Below the pieces are notes generated by a model. That model worked only from the letters and a program-made list of their open reading frames with translations. It was not told the origin of the DNA and did not search any database. The translations under genes and the position numbers were made by a program. 64,000 bases of DNA. Source: Zingiber officinale (taxonomy: Eukaryota; Streptophyta; Magnoliopsida; Zingiberales; Zingiberaceae). Positions within the stretch are counted from its first letter, which is position 1, and every line of letters starts with the position of its first letter. The stretch spans positions 72,296,123-72,360,122 of the forward strand of contig NC_055991.1 in the NCBI RefSeq assembly GCF_018446385.1. The letters are read 5' to 3'. Shown here piece after piece: positions 1 to 13,067 of this stretch.

Positions 1-1255
1 GATGTGAGTGATGTAGATGGATCTATCCCTCCTATATAATGGGAGTGACATCATCAGTCTTGGTAGAGTGAGACCACTAAGTGCATGGTCATGCTCAAAT
101 GAGTCAATATGAGATATTGAGCTCATTTGTTTAGAGTAAGTCTACTCGGAGTTCAAGATATAGATTGATTAGAGGATGACATGGTCTATGCCTCAATTTA
201 ATCAATCTAGATGTCAAGGATAGAAGAACATTATCATATATTGTGAAGGGTCACAATTAGTAGTCACAAGGTGATGTTGGATCTCAACATTATTGTAACT
301 TGGGTAGTAATGATGTGTTGCTAGATACCGCTCATTACTTATGCTTCTAAATGGGTTTAGGAGCATTGCCAACGTTACAAAAACCTATAGGGTCACACAC
401 AAAGGGCAATTAGATGGAGAATGAGTTCATATGATGAACCAAGAGGATTAGGTTCATATGATGAACCAAATTGGATTAAGAGTAATCCAAATTAGACTAA
501 TTGAGTTGGACTCAATTTGATTCAAGTATTGAATGAGTCTAATTTAGATTATGACTCATTAAATCAATTTGGTTTAATGAATAGAGATTCATTAAATCAA
601 ATTGGCTTGAATCAATGGTTAGATTTGATCAACCATTGGAGAATTTAAGTTAAGTTTGACTTGACTTGAGAGGGAAGATGAAGAGTCAAGTTTGACTTGA
701 CCTTGACTTGACCAAATGCCATGTCATTGTGACTTGGCATAGGGCCGACCAATGATGATGTGCCATATCATCAAGGCAACTTCATGGTATGTCACCTCAT
801 GAGGTAAACCAAGAGTCTTGACTCTTGATATTCCATGGAGGTTACAAACCTTATTGAAGTGGCCGGCCACTTTTACTGATGGAATGATTTGATTTTCATT
901 CAAGGCATCATCTTCTTCCTTCATCTCTTCCTCTCCTCTCTCCCTCTCCTCCTTGGCCGAGACTCCTTGGGGTGCTAGCACACTTTAAGGTTTCCTCTCC
1001 ATCTCTTGTTCATGTGGATACTTCTAGAGGTGTGTACACTTGAACACACTTGAGATTCGACGGACCTTGGACGTGCGGGATTTGCGAAGGGCTTCGCTTC
1101 AAAGGTATATCCCTTTTTCATGTAGATCTAAGGTAGATCTAGGATAACAAACATGTACATGTAAAATTTTATATATCTTCGCACGGATCCGTGGCAAGAC
1201 TTCGAGGTTTCCACAACGTAAAAAAAGCAATTTTTATGGCCTGAAAGTCCCAACA
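1..1255 (-). mobile_element. Partial LTR, family F, minus strand, cut by the window edge
   Basis: Reading the minus strand from 1255, the stretch begins TGTTGGGACTTTC and matches 54601 onward on the plus strand over roughly 1.25 kb, with small differences. Two copies in opposite orientation with the same TG start mark a dispersed LTR. The left part, including the expected CA end, lies outside the window. It interrupts the 3' internal part of a SIRE-like copia element, so it is the younger insertion. The retrotransposon lineage that owns this LTR cannot be told from the LTR alone. The short ORF at 724-981 is not conserved and is not called. Confidence 0.75.
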
Positions 1256-1396
1256 TGAAGAAAAAAATTAAGTCTAGGGGGGGTAGCTTAAAATTAAATT
1301 TCCTACTTTTTGTGCTTTATTGCAAAATTTATTTTTGCTTTAAATTTTTGCTCTAACTTTATTTGTTAACCTATCTTAACTTGGGTTGCTCACATC
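1256..1396 (+). mobile_element. 3' internal end of a SIRE-like Ty1-copia element
   Basis: AT-rich non-coding sequence leading into a polypurine tract and an LTR, as in SIRE/Maximus copia elements, where a non-coding or env-like segment lies between pol and the 3' LTR. Everything upstream (gag, pol) is outside the window or displaced by the family F LTR. There is no ORF in it. Confidence 0.65.
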
Positions 1397-1410
1397 AAAA
1401 AGGGGGAGAT
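1397..1410 (+). other. Polypurine tract of the SIRE-like element
   Basis: AAAAAGGGGGAGAT lies directly before the LTR start TGTTGG. This is the plus-strand primer site for reverse transcription and fixes the element as plus-strand. Confidence 0.8.
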
Positions 1411-2246
1411 TGTTGGAACCCCAAGGTTGTTTTGATGTGATCAAACAAGTTAAGTTTGGTCTTGTTGTGTTTAACCCTGTGTCTAAGTGTGTTGGAGCTT
1501 AGGTGCACATGAAGTCGAGCAAAAGATGCAGCTAGCGAAAAGGACGACACGGGAGAGAGCTGATGGGCTCGGTGCGTTCGAGGGATGAGGTGCTGTAGAA
1601 GAGTACGCTGGCGGATGAGAAGGAGGCGCGAGGCGTTTTCGAGGGATGAGAAGCCGGAGCGGAAGGTTGCTCGAGAAGGCCGGAAGTTGGGTTCGGGTGA
1701 GCCCTATTCCGGATGGCCGAAATCACCCAAGCAAGTGGAGCCAGAGTGGAAGACTCAGACCGAGATGAGTAACACCGGAGCAGAGGGCCCAGACCAGAAA
1801 AAGTCAACATTGTGATATTATCTAGATCGCATTTGACCATGATCCATTGTGAAGGGGATAAAGTTTTATCCCCTTCTAGCCACTTGGAACCCTTCCAGGC
1901 GCCTCGACCAAGGCTATAAATATAACCTTTGTCCAGAAGCTAAAAAAACAACAAGCAATTTGAGTTCCAACACTTGTACGCTTCACTTTGTTAGTTTAGC
2001 TTAATCTTTTTGTGTTTTCACTGCTGTAAGAGGCTTCTTCTCCAGAAGGAGATACTTAGTACGATTCATTTCCTTGAATTAACAACCTCCCCGGTTGTAA
2101 CCAAATAAAATTTGTGAGCCTCGTCTTTTAGTTCATTTCTTTATTTTATTTTTTGGAAAGTGTTCTTTTAAGTCCAAGAAGGGTTTGTTTTTGAATTTGT
2201 GCAGGGCTATTCAACCCTCCTTTTAGCCGACCAATGGGTCCCAACA
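1411..2246 (+). mobile_element. 3' LTR (836 bp) of the SIRE-like copia element
   Basis: The LTR starts TGTTGGAACC and ends GGGTCCCAACA, short inverted termini with TG...CA. A TATA box at 1915-1922 gives a U3/R division. The LTR follows a polypurine tract, so it is the 3' copy. The target duplication cannot be checked because the other end is missing. Both strands carry short ORFs (1532-1840, 1585-1815) that are LTR shadows. Confidence 0.85.
1897..1922 (+). promoter_or_regulatory. U3 promoter: AGGCGCCT palindrome and TATA box
   Basis: The palindrome AGGCGCCT (1897-1904) lies 10 bp upstream of TATAAATA (1915-1922), in the U3 of the LTR. The same core is clustered just upstream of the TATA box in the LTRs of the copia element at 57745-64000. 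Confidence 0.55.
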
Positions 2247-3936
2247 GTTTATAAAGTGCATGAATGAGAGAATAATTGAATGAAGAACATCTTACCTTAG
2301 TTTCCTCGAAAGAAAATATATCTACCAACTCAGCAGAAGTGAGCTTCTCAATCTGTTGGCGAGTCTCTACCTAAGCTATTGTTAAAGAGCCTCCCAATAG
2401 TATTGGAAGGGTAGAAGAAGGTGTGGATGAGGATGATAAGGAGGCGTGAATTGAAGATGGGGAGAAGAGAAGAAAAGGATGATCTTGAGTTTCTTGGAGA
2501 GGTAAAGGGATTTGTTTCTGAAAAGTCATAACAAACCCAGGATCCGAACTGGTACCTTGAGTTGTGAGGTCCTCCTGGGGTGGGATAGATGGGGAAGCAA
2601 GAATAGGATATAAGGAGGATATAGTGTGTTCAAGAGAATTAGTTTGGACATCTCCTTAGGTCACATCTTCAGGAACATAAATGGCAAGGAGTAGCTTCTG
2701 GCGATAGAGGTGAATTTGCAGATGTCTCCCCAGGAATAGTTTGGGAACTAGAGGCAGCCACTTGTTGGATGGAGGTTTCAGGCAAAGGAGCAGTAGAAGG
2801 TTGACTTCGCTCGACATTAAGTCCTTGTTCCTTGGCCGAGAACACCTCCTCTTTAAGACCAATTTCCTTGTCGACCAAGCCTTCAAATACAACATCCACT
2901 ATATCAAATAAAGAGTATTTTAGTTAGTAAAAAAGTAATGGTGAAGATGTCATAACTTACCAAAGGAGCATCGCAATTTCTTTTTAACAGGACTTAGGCT
3001 AAAAAGGTATAGAAGGTCACTACGTATCCATTTGTGAATGTAAAAATGATGACCAAGTAGTCTATTGGAATAATCAAAGAGGTTTGACTGCTGGTGAAGT
3101 TCGTTTATGTCAGGTAGAGGGGGGGAAAGAAGATTGCTATGCAGTAGACCATGTGACGGGTCTAGGAAATTTTATGAAGAAAAAGCGTGACTTCCAACCC
3201 TTGATGGATGAAGGAATTTCTTCAAAGAAAACCATCTTCAGATAGGATTGGAAAAGAAATATTCCTGGCTCTAATTTTTTGGGGTAAGAGAACATGAAGA
3301 CATTTTGGGGAATAGGAGGAATACTGAAGAGGTGAAACAACATGTACAACCCACATAGATATCGAAAAGCATTTAGGGCAAATTGTTGCAAAGGAATACC
3401 AAAGTATTGATTTATCTCTGTTAAGAAAGAAGGAATAGGAAAATGTAAATCCACCACTAATTGGTCATTGAAGAAAGTAACATAGTTATTAGGGGGGAGA
3501 TGAGGATAAGCATCAGGTTGTGGAACTTGGATACGATATGCCTTAGGAATTTCATATTGAAGATGGATGGAAGTTCTATCAGCGGTACTGAAGGATGAAT
3601 GAGCCTAAGCATACCAAGGGACGAATGATTCTTCGGTCATGGCGGAACACAGAAACAACTAAGGAATAAGTGACTTACTGAGGCCTTAAGGAAGGGATGT
3701 AGCAGGAGAAGTTCTAGAAAGATGAAGGGATGCAAGGAGTTGAAGAAGATCAAGAAAAGAACTCGTCGGAGAATGAATTGAAGGAGATGAAGGATAAATA
3801 AATAGAAAATGCTTAGGGTTTTAGTGAAACACAATTAATAAAGATCACCGTTGGATCAAAATAGCTCGTAAAGAAAGAGTCATTGATTTTCTGGGGAAGA
3901 TAGATGATAAGACACTGGTAAAGAAGCATTTGAACA
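2247..3936 (-). mobile_element. Tat-type gypsy internal region holding an antisense extra ORF, left of CACTA-1
   Basis: Sequence between the SIRE-like LTR and CACTA-1. The minus strand encodes the remains of the extra ORF described below; the rest is non-coding. It continues at 20841 after the CACTA insertion, as the matching ACA target duplication at 3934-3936 and 20838-20840 shows. Confidence 0.6.
2656..3640 (-). pseudogene. Antisense extra ORF of a Tat-type element (putative gypsy-type transposon domain), broken
   Basis: From an ATG at 3640-3638 the minus strand reads a protein with MTEESFVPWYA, an in-frame TAG at 3607-3605, then an open stretch to about 3137. That stretch carries the pattern VVDLHFPIPSFL ... 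YFGIPLQQFALNAFRYLCG ... SIKGWKSRFFFI. This matches my memory of the plant domain called putative gypsy-type transposon (Transposase_28, PF04195), found as an additional ORF in Tat-lineage retrotransposons such as Grande, often antisense to gag-pol. The TAG stands where a tryptophan is likely. A further open segment at 2669-2899 on the same strand, rich in Ser, Pro and Gln, may be a downstream exon. The function of this protein family is not known. The ORF runs opposite to the Tat gag and RT at 22915-54600. Confidence 0.55.
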
Positions 3937-3959
3937 CACTACAAAAAAAAAACCTTTAG

Positions 3960-4560
3960 AAGCGGTTTTAAGACACCTATAGAAGCGGTTTTCAACCGCT
4001 GCTAAATCTATTGCACCGGTTCAAAACCGTTGCAGATGTTGGCGACGCTAAAGCCAACAGATGCGATAAATCTTACCGGTGGTTTATGAATAAGTGCCGA
4101 TTCTGTTGGATACCTATAGAAGCGGTTAATGACCGATCCTGATGGATACTTATAGAAGCGATTAATGACCGATCCTAATGGATACATATAGAAGCGATTA
4201 ATGACTGATCCTGATGGATAACTATAGAAGCAATCAATGACCGATCTTGATATATACCTATAGAAGCAGTTAATGACCGATCCGGATAGATACCTATAGA
4301 AGCGGGTAATGACTGATCCTGATGGATAACTAGAAGCAATTAATGACCGATCCTAATGTATACCTATAGAAGCGGTTAATGACTGATCCTGATGGATACC
4401 TATAGAAGCGGTTAACGACCGATCCTGATGGATACCTATAGAAGTGGTTAATGACCGTCTCTATAGAATTTTTCATTCTAGAAAACTACTCTTTCGAAGC
4501 GGTTATAACCGGTTCTAAAGGTGTAATTATAGGAACGGTTAAAACCGCTACTATTATTGA
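3960..4560. repeat. CACTA-1 subterminal repeat array (left)
   Basis: About ten imperfect tandem copies of a ~37-bp unit between about 4110 and 4460. Each contains AGAAGCGGTTAATGACCGAT or a near variant followed by CCTGATGGATACCTAT. Inverted forms of the core (AACCGCT) flank the array. In En/Spm such subterminal motifs bind the TNPA protein; by analogy this is the transposase-binding region. Confidence 0.8.
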
Positions 4561-6077
4561 ATTAACAATTTTACAAAAAAAAATCCTATTTTCTATTGTA
4601 CCTGTAGAATTCCAAATCAAATGCTTAAATTTAAATCAATTGACAATATTCATATTTCATTTCACAAACCTAATTTATTTCCATAACACATAAATATAAA
4701 TTTGATTACCAAATCAACACATAGAATTTGTCTTTCATTTCAAAATATTCATAACATTTAACTCCACACTATAACACAAACATAATATTTTCTTCAATCT
4801 CCAAAATATATATAACTTTCAATAACAAGTTTTTCTCTACCAAAAAAAACATCAAAAGGCATGTGGTCCAAACAACTAAAGGCATGCGCTCCAAACGACA
4901 AAAGACATGTGCTTCAAGCGACAAAAGACATTTGCTCCAACCTTCAATAGCAACCTTCAATAGAACCACTAAATTATATTCTATCAACATATTTGAAAAT
5001 ATAATGAAAAAAATATTTAACAAAAGCTTATAACAAACAAGAAGACAAGTAAATATTTAACAAGATGGCAGTTTTGTTATAGACTTTTCTTTAGTCCGTA
5101 TGTTCAATCATCACCAATCAATAACCCAACTAAATTAGTTTAAAAACTAATAAAGTTTAACCAAACAAAAAACCTACACTAGGTCACCAAACCTCATGCC
5201 ACAGTAGAGAGCTAAATTCAATAAGTTTAACTGGGACATTGTGAATAAGCTTGCTGATTAAGAAAAATTCAAATTTGCAATTGTAACATGGAGACAAAAA
5301 ACAAATGATGAATTAGGAGGGAATAAACAATTGCCTAGATTTGTTATCAAATTCTAACTTTGGATGAAATTGATGTTTACTGAAACTTAGGGTAAAAATC
5401 TAAACTAAATTAAGCAATTCACCCTTGTTAGATTATCATGCCAATATATATGCCAAAAGATATATATTAGTAATAGAAGACAAGTTTTGTTGTCCTCTGC
5501 GAGTGGGGTCTTGGCACACTTGGAAGTATGAACTGTGCATGCACCAGTAGGGTTGATACAGTAGCTTCTTGTGCCCTGATATTGGCAACATGAATTGGGA
5601 GCTGGGAGGAAGCTAAGAGGTTGATTAATTAATGATTCCATCCATCCATAAATACTCTACCCTATGAAAAAAATATTTAACCAAAGCTTGTACCAAATAA
5701 AAACATCAAAAGCTATGAAACTGTCAACTAGACAAGAAATGCTGAAGAAAACATCTAGATATCTATTTATTTTGTCAGCTATCTTCATGGCATCAATATA
5801 AAATCTTTTCAATAATGTGTGGCTTGTCTTTATTGTTCCCACTATAATGCAGGAAAGAACATTCAGTAGACCTACAAGAACGAGTTCTTCGAGCTCTATG
5901 TTTATAGGTTTTGGGCCAGGTATCACAATAACTTTCACTGAGCTTAAGCTCTAATTAACACAGTTTATATACTCCTATAGGAAGAATTGTCTACAAAGTA
6001 AAAGCTTGGCAACAGTACAGTATATATTATATAGCATGTACAAAGTAAAAGCTTGTGTAATTAAAAAACCAACCTCT
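4561..6077. other. Non-coding part of CACTA-1 downstream of the Ptta gene
   Basis: AT-rich sequence without a supportable gene. It lies 3' of the minus-strand Ptta-like gene. A short stretch at 4860-4950 has three or four loose copies of a unit with GACAAAAGACATGTGCTTCA. ORFs at 4451, 4769, 5405, 5657 and 5975 have no protein-like features. Confidence 0.5.
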
Positions 6078-8118
6078 CTAGTTATTATCTGTCTCTGGTG
6101 ATGAGGAGGATCTACACCTATCTTCTTCCGCAGGTGATGGAACTTGTTGTTGCATAATATTTGCAAACATAGCTGCCATCTACAAAAATAAATAAATTTA
6201 CTATTAATGTACTTAACAATACAAATAATTTTAAACAATTATTTTTTAGTGAGAAATGTTATTACTTGTGCCGGTAATAATTCGGGTCCACGAGAGCCCC
6301 CAACACTTCCCGACATCATACTTAACATTACTCGTGCAAAATTTTGGATCTGATCATTATCTTGCATTTGTTTTTTCATCAGCTCTATTTATGTTTGTCG
6401 TTGTGCTTCTCGCAACTCCATATCTTTAATTTTCTCTCTCATTTCATTAAATTTGTCCGTCAAATCTAAATTTGAGTGATAATCTTGCCAATACATTGAG
6501 CTACGTTTACATTACTCTGGGAAAACTTGGCTAGGTAGCGCACCAGCTCCTAAACATCGTACTCGACCAGAATGCTCAAGTCCAAAAACCTCACTATATA
6601 AAGAATATAATTAAAGTCGAATCATATGTAACAACTTTTACAAAAATAAAATGAAATTATAAGTAAATTGTTACCGAAATGCCTCCTCATGGACTTCCAA
6701 TGGTTGTGTTCCTTCAGGTTTATCTTGGAGGAGACGATCTACAGTCTCTTTAAGTAAATTCTAACAAGAAAATAATTTGTTACTATAAATAAAAAATATA
6801 AAAAAGTTAACTTTAAAAGTAAAATTTTATTACCTCAATTCGTATTGCCTCATCGTCAATAGCGGCACCTCCTTTCTTTCTACTTCTCCGACTTAATTGT
6901 TGTATTTCAATACGACTTGATTTTCTACCATTCTCTTGAGACTAACAAGATAAGAAATCCACATTTAACACAAAATATTAATAGAATAAATTATTCTATA
7001 TGTGCAACAACTTATATTACTAATTTACACATTTCATCAAAAGCTAACTAATATAAATTACATTGCTTGTAATCAATGTTTAGAATCTCATAAAACCTTG
7101 AAACTTCAACGATAAGAGCATTAAAGTGTAAAACAATAAATGAACATTGAGAAACTAATTATAAAGAAGAAAAGAAAAAATTTGATTCTTACAAATTTAT
7201 ATTCCAATGACGGAATATTAGTGCGTCCCTGTGCATGAGTCCCTTTCTTTTTTTTGCATTTTCTCTATTGATTTTTGAAGTTTTCTGGCACAAAAATTTA
7301 TAATGAAATTATAACATTTATAAACTTATGTCCAAAATAATTCATACTAGTAGTACCTCAGTAGACTTCCAATAGTTACATAAAACTTCCCAAGTTTGAG
7401 GTGTCAATCCATGAGGAATGGGTTGTATTGCAACAAGCTCTTCTAGTGAAGTATTTGAATCATAAGATGTAGCTTTCACTTCAGTCCTCCACCGTCTCCA
7501 TGCGGCCCCCATCATTTGCATTATAACTCTTCTATGATGATTGGGAATATAGAAACGTGCCTATAAACATAAAATGAAATATGTTCATTCTTTAAATTTA
7601 AAATTGAAGCTAAACTCTTGTAAACTTACGGTAACAAGTTTCCATGCATCATTCAGGCGATTTGCCGGCATTTTTCTCCAATCTAAAAAATGTAGGGGCA
7701 ACACAAGTCCATTCTGTGCAATAGTCCCAATAAAATTTGCAAGCGTCGGTTGTAAATCACCGTAAGGTTGTCCCCTTTCATTGAATTCAACAACGAGCAC
7801 ATGATCAGGATGTAATGCATGAATATCTCTCATGATAGTCTTGCCACGTTTTCTTTGCTGACTTTGAGATGAAGACATGACCTCATTTTCAACTGAAAAA
7901 AGTAATTTGCACTTAGTGTTGCAAAAATAATTTACTGTTCATATCCAAAAATATTTGTCACCTTGTTCATTAACCTCCTCATTTTGTATCTCCAATGGTG
8001 AATGGGATGTTGTATATTGTGATTCATTTCCATCATCAACTCCTCTGTTACTTGATTCTTCTCTCCTAGATCGTTTTTGGCTATTTTGGATTAGCTTTCA
8101 CATTCTTTTGTTTGCCAT
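6078..8118 (-). pseudogene. Ptta/En-Spm plant transposase (Transposase_24-like) gene, spliced, with stop codons
   Basis: Eight exons can be laid out on the minus strand with GT-AG borders: 7962-8118, 7630-7892, 7357-7560, 7193-7284, 6834-6941, 6675-6760, 6266-6593 and 6078-6179. The second exon reads VVEFNERGQPYGDLQPTLAN and WRKMPANRLNDAWKLV, and the third has AAWRRWRTEVK, the pattern of the Transposase_24 family (PF03004) carried as a second gene by CACTA elements. A late exon has a charged coiled-coil-like part (DKFNEMREKIKDMELREAQR). Damage: TGA at codon 7 (8100-8098) and two in-frame stops in exon 6266-6593. Exon borders are inferred by eye. In En/Spm-type elements the second gene usually encodes a DNA-binding helper for transposition; whether this family does so is not shown. 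Confidence 0.72.
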
Positions 8119-11100
8119 TTTCGAAAGTTACCTACATAATACAATATAGAAATATAAGTGAACATCCATCATCAATATAGTCAAATAGATTACAAATGGA
8201 TCAATAGGGAGGTATAATGCATGGTTGGTGGCCAATAAGATTGACTATATAGAGCCTTTCATTGAATTACAAAAGAATAATGTTAGCATTCTTCTCAATC
8301 GACCTTATTGTTTCTGATGTTCTCAAAAAAAAATTTCTGATTGTCTCTTGCAGGTGCTGGAAGGCCTCCTGCAGGTGCTCAAAAGAAGAAGCATACAAAA
8401 TTGATAATTGGAATTGTAATAGGCAAGTAAAAAAGTTGGCTCAAAATTAGTGTCTTGCAGATGCCACCAAAACCAGAATTCTCTTGAATCTTCATTTAAA
8501 AATTATGAATGTTATTAGAACACAATGGCTGCCAAGTTTCTATGTAAGTTGTGGTCAAAACATTTTCTTTGCACTTTGTATACCAGAGTAAACATTTGTC
8601 TTGCACTTGCTAACTGATCATTAGTAATCCTAATTTGTGTAGTGAGATTATAATAAAATCTTAAAATAAATGGCAATATATAACTAACCCACGATTGGAA
8701 ATTGATAACTACAGGTTTGGTTAAATATCATCAGTGAATACTTGAAGTTCAAGTGGGATGAGCCAATAAGACTTTGTTATTATAATAAACTTGTAATTAA
8801 CATAACTCACAATCTAGTATAACATGATTGAAATTAATACATCAAAATTGACAAACTCTTTATCAAGAAAAAAATTAGAGAGAAAGGACACAACAGCGAA
8901 CACAGCAGCAACGATGAACACAGGACACAGCAGATAGGAATTAGGAAGACACAAGTAACAATAGGTTTACTTATATGCATCAGGAAATCACAGGCTCTTG
9001 TAAGACACATTAAGCAAGACCTAAAAGCCCTAATAGTAGATAGGAATCAGAAATAGGTCGGCGACGATAGCTAGGTCAAATAGTGTCAAGAGGAGGTTAT
9101 GCTAGCTACGTACCTGGGAGGAGACGGAGGTTCCCCTTGCTGTGTAATTGGAAGGAGGAGGCGGAGGTCAGAGGCTCGTCGTCAGTGATGGGATGAATCC
9201 GATTGACGAAACAGAACACAGCAGCGGGCACAGCAGCGGCGATGAACACTTTGGCAGAATCGCGCGGTAGGAAATAGCGGGAGTAAGAAGAGGGGAGGGA
9301 GATACAGAGCAGCGAGCGTGAGAAGAGGGAGGGAGATACACGGACACTGGCAGAATCGGGCGGTAGGAATTTAGGAAAATAGCGGGAGTGAGAAGAGGGA
9401 GGGAGATATAGCGGGAACGTGAAATTTTGGGTAATTTTGGGTGGTATTTGAGTGAGGGAAATTAATATAAAGTTTTATTTTTATTTTATTAAAATTAATA
9501 TTTTAAATAAAATCAAATAAAAACAATGACAATTTAACTAATTAATCTATTTTAGGTTAAAATTCGATGTGGTACGGTAACACAATCTCCTTGACACTAT
9601 TTTTTTCTTTTTAAATAAAAATGTAATAATAACACTAATAATGTCTAATAACAAATAAATTGATAAAAATATGAATTATCATGAAAAATAAAAAATTGTA
9701 ATTATCAATTTTGGGTGTTGTTTGAGTGAGGAAAATTAGTATAAAGTCTTATTTTTATTATATTAAAATTAATATTTTATTTAATTAATATTTTAAATAA
9801 AATTAAAAATAATAATAATAATTAAAATGGTTAATCAATTTTAGGTTAAAATTTGATGCGGTACGGCAATACAATCTTCTTGGCACTTATTTTTTTCTTT
9901 TTAAATAAAAATGTAATAATAACACTAATAATGTGTAATAACAAATAAATTGATAAAAATATGAATTATCATGAAAAATATAAATTATATTTATCATTTT
10001 TAATAAAATTAAACAAAAAGAATAATAATAACAATAAAAAAAAATAGGGAATGTAAATAATTAAGGACGCTATCGCATGTAACTAACAAAATAATCCAAA
10101 CTTGTTTCCAATGATTTTAATATGAATTGTAACTAGGTTAGATTTGATACAATGCAATACATTTTCAATAACTAATGACAATCCAAATTAAGAAGACATG
10201 TAAGATTTAATCTTATGCCCTGCTTATATTGTAAAAAAAATTTAATGTAAACTAAGCGACATTTTATAAGAGAACCAAAAGTAATCCGTAAGTCTCAAGT
10301 AATGATCCATGTCCGACACATCAACGAAAGGGACATGCAACTCGGATTTGGAAAACCTTGAAAAAAGTAAGATTTACCTTGATTCCGGAATTAACCAATT
10401 TTTTCTTTTACCAAAATACCCCTAAATGAGTAGTTGTTCTGATGATCACTAGATATAGGGATAACAACGCATAGTGTAGTCTGGGTGAGATACCTATGCC
10501 ACCCTATAGCTAAGTCAAGGGTAATTTCATGCATAAAAAGTGAGATAAGTATATTTTATCAGAGTTGAATGGTTTCTACATTGATCCTCTATCAAACTTG
10601 TAATTGACCCAGATCAAGTAATATCTGTTGAAATGCATAATGCAACACACACTCAGTGCTTCATCCATCCACATTGTCACGTGACTACATACTCTGCCTT
10701 TAATATTATATTTTCACCACTTAGGTTTCTTTGGTCAATGATATAGTAATTCAAGAAATAGTATCTAAAAATCAGACCTGAGGATCCTAAGTAGGCATAC
10801 ATCCATGATAATGATGTTTTCTAAGCTCCAAGATTTCAGATTTTGCAACCTCTGACTCCCAGATTTTTCTTTTAGCAAAAGCATCTTCAACAGCTTCAAC
10901 ATTTGCATTTGAATGAAAACCGATAATGAAAAAGTGTTCATTGCAGAAAATTAATGATTATGCCACGATGCAGCATGGAAGAAAATGCTCATTGCAGCAT
11001 CTTCAAGTGCTGATTTGTGGATCTCATCATGGTAGAAAATTAATGATTATGCCACGATGCATTAGCAGGATTAGCAGGATTATGTAGTTTCAGTGGGATT

Positions 11101-11126
11101 AGCAGAAAATTAAGGTTGCTGATTTG
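8119..11126. other. Non-coding interior of CACTA-1 upstream of the Ptta gene
   Basis: No gene is seen. At 8880-9420 there is GC-richer sequence with repeated phrases such as GAAGAGGGAGGGAGATA (three copies), a plausible 5' leader or promoter for the minus-strand Ptta gene. An AT-rich direct duplication follows at 9430-9985. From 10200 the sequence is unique-looking until the solo LTR. Confidence 0.45.
9430..9985. repeat. Two-copy direct repeat, period about 287 bp
   Basis: The segment around 9568-9692 recurs at 9855-9980 with about 10 differences. Both have GGTACGG, then CTTTTTAAATAAAAATGTAA and GAATTATCATGAAAAATA. Flanking phrases (TTTTGGGTG, TTGAGTGAGG) also recur. This is a local tandem duplication inside CACTA-1. 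Confidence 0.8.
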
Positions 11127-11325
11127 TGCCATGTAACACCCCAAATTTCATGATTTAGAGTTCTAAAAGACCTTATTAAAATCTAGAAATGGTTTAGAAA
11201 AGTTCTAGAGATTTTTAGAAATTTTTAGAGTATTTTTATGGAATTTTTGGAGTTCGTTTGGTATTTTTACCAAGAGGAAGAAGTTTAAAAAAATAAAAAA
11301 AAAAATAATAGTAAATATATATGTT

Positions 11326-11404
11326 GAAGCCGGGTTTTGAACCCAAGACCTCGGACCCGAACTAGGTTTTAACCGGACGCAGCCGACCAGCCGAGCTACG
11401 CTCG
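11326..11404 (-). other. tRNA-like module A1, antisense to LTR-A
   Basis: On the minus strand an A-box-like TAGCTCGGCTGG (11398-11387) is followed about 42 bp later by a B-box-like GGGTTCAAAACCC (11344-11332) whose GGG/CCC can pair as a T-stem. Order and spacing are those of tRNA internal promoters, but no full cloverleaf is seen, so it is not a tRNA gene. Confidence 0.6.
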
Positions 11405-11480
11405 TTTTGTTAATCATATATGGAGCGATATATATTTAAGTAATAGTTAGGAACAGTAAAATAATAGGAAATAAAATGGT

Positions 11481-11550
11481 TGCAGCTGGGATTCGATCCC
11501 ACGAGTTGGGCTTTAAGCAGAACGCAGCCCACCAACAGACCAGCCGCGGG
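11481..11550 (-). other. tRNA-like module A2, antisense to LTR-A
   Basis: The minus strand has TGGTCTGTTGG (11542-11532) as a degenerate A box and GGGATCGAATCCC (11500-11488), one mismatch from the B-box consensus, with pairing GGG/CCC. It lies 156 bp from module A1. The spacer after each module shares TATTTAAGYAATAGTTAG, so the two are diverged tandem units. Confidence 0.6.
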
Positions 11551-13067
11551 TTTGTTAATAAAACCCGAATCAAGTTGTATTTAAGCAATAGTTAGTTAAC
11601 AGAATATTAAAGTTATAAGAAGAGAACTTAGGTTTTTCCCCGTGACAAAATCTTCTCCTCCTCTCGCGACGGTGCTTCTCCTCTCGGGCGAAAACAGAGA
11701 CGAAGCTAGGGCTTCGTCTCCGGCGGCCGGCGAGCACCCTTCTCCGTGAGTTCTTCATACCTTTGTGATCCTCTCGGCAAGGAGAGCGCGCGGGCACAAA
11801 GAAGAGCCGAAACAACCACATCTCCGAAGCCCTAGAGGTCGTCTCCGTCGGTTGTAAGTCCAAGAACGCTCGGTGAGTTGCTTCTCACCTGCAGTAGGAG
11901 TAGTTCCGCGACATTGATCTCCTTTTCCTTTTGATTTCGGAATTTGATTTCATTCCTTATCATTCACAGCATGTTTGTTTGTTTAGCTGGTGGTTGTCGG
12001 TTTCAAATTCTTGTTAGCTTCTTGATGTTTATTTTGAAACATGCTGTAAGGAATAAGTTGTTCTAGTTTCCTTCTTTGATTCGGATTGATCCGTATATTC
12101 TTTGCTGCCGTGAGTTTTAAGAAGATGAGGAGAGATTTGGAATAACATGGATAGCTAGTTCAGGAAGGTTTTGGATTCGGTTTTAATCCCCTTGCTATAC
12201 AAAGAGTGTAAACAGCCCTTGCATTTAGCACTGAAAGTTTTAGTTTCTGGCCACTTCAATGACCATGAACGGATTTCTGTTAAGTGGCAGTCTTAGTTCC
12301 TTTCTTACTGTATTGAGTATGAAATGATTGTAATTTAGCAATTCAGTGTAGGATTCCCTGAAAGGTACGAGCATGGACAACTCTTTTGCATCAAGCATTA
12401 GTTGGTTTTATTGTTTACTTAATGAACAAGAATAGACAAGTAGTGGAATGGTTAGGTATTCTATTAAATCTTGTTTTAGGTTTACGAGTAGTTCAAGGAT
12501 TATATTTTTCCTTCTTTGATTATGGCAGCAGTAGACCCTTTTATTCCTGCCGTGAGCAGGATTAGTTTCTGATTCGATTTTTAGTTAGCAGTTCAGATTT
12601 GTATTCCTTTACTTTAAGTATACCATGTTTAGAAGACCTAAAGTAGCATTCCTTGCTGTTTTTTTCAGTATGTTAGAAAGCTTAGAGTTTCATTCTTTTG
12701 CCCTGTTTTTACAGTGTGGTTAAAAGGCTTAAAGTTGCTTTCTTTTGTTTAGTTTATAGCATGATCAGTAAGCCCAAAGTTACTTGCTTTTACTCTATTT
12801 TTATAGCATGTAGATTTTTATAAGTAAAGTATGCAGATTTTTGATAGGCTTAATATGCAGATTTATGTTAAGCTTTGTATACAGATTTTTAATACGTAGG
12901 GTGTGTTCTAGTGCACACCAAGTGCTTGATAAAATGTTTAGCTCAATATAATGCTACAGTAGGCATTTTAATAGCTCAGTAAATGCAGTAGAAGCATTTA
13001 AAATAACTTATTTAGTCTTGCTTCAGCTTATATGGGACTACGGTCCAATGGGTGGGCTCCCACAGTC

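Noticed and set aside
724..981. 85-codon minus-strand ORF as a host gene
   Set aside because: It lies in LTR family F; the second copy at 54900-55140 does not keep the frame.
3937..4560. Independent MITE or satellite at the left of CACTA-1
   Set aside because: The array is bounded by the CACTA terminus and matches motifs at the other end, so it is the subterminal repeat region.
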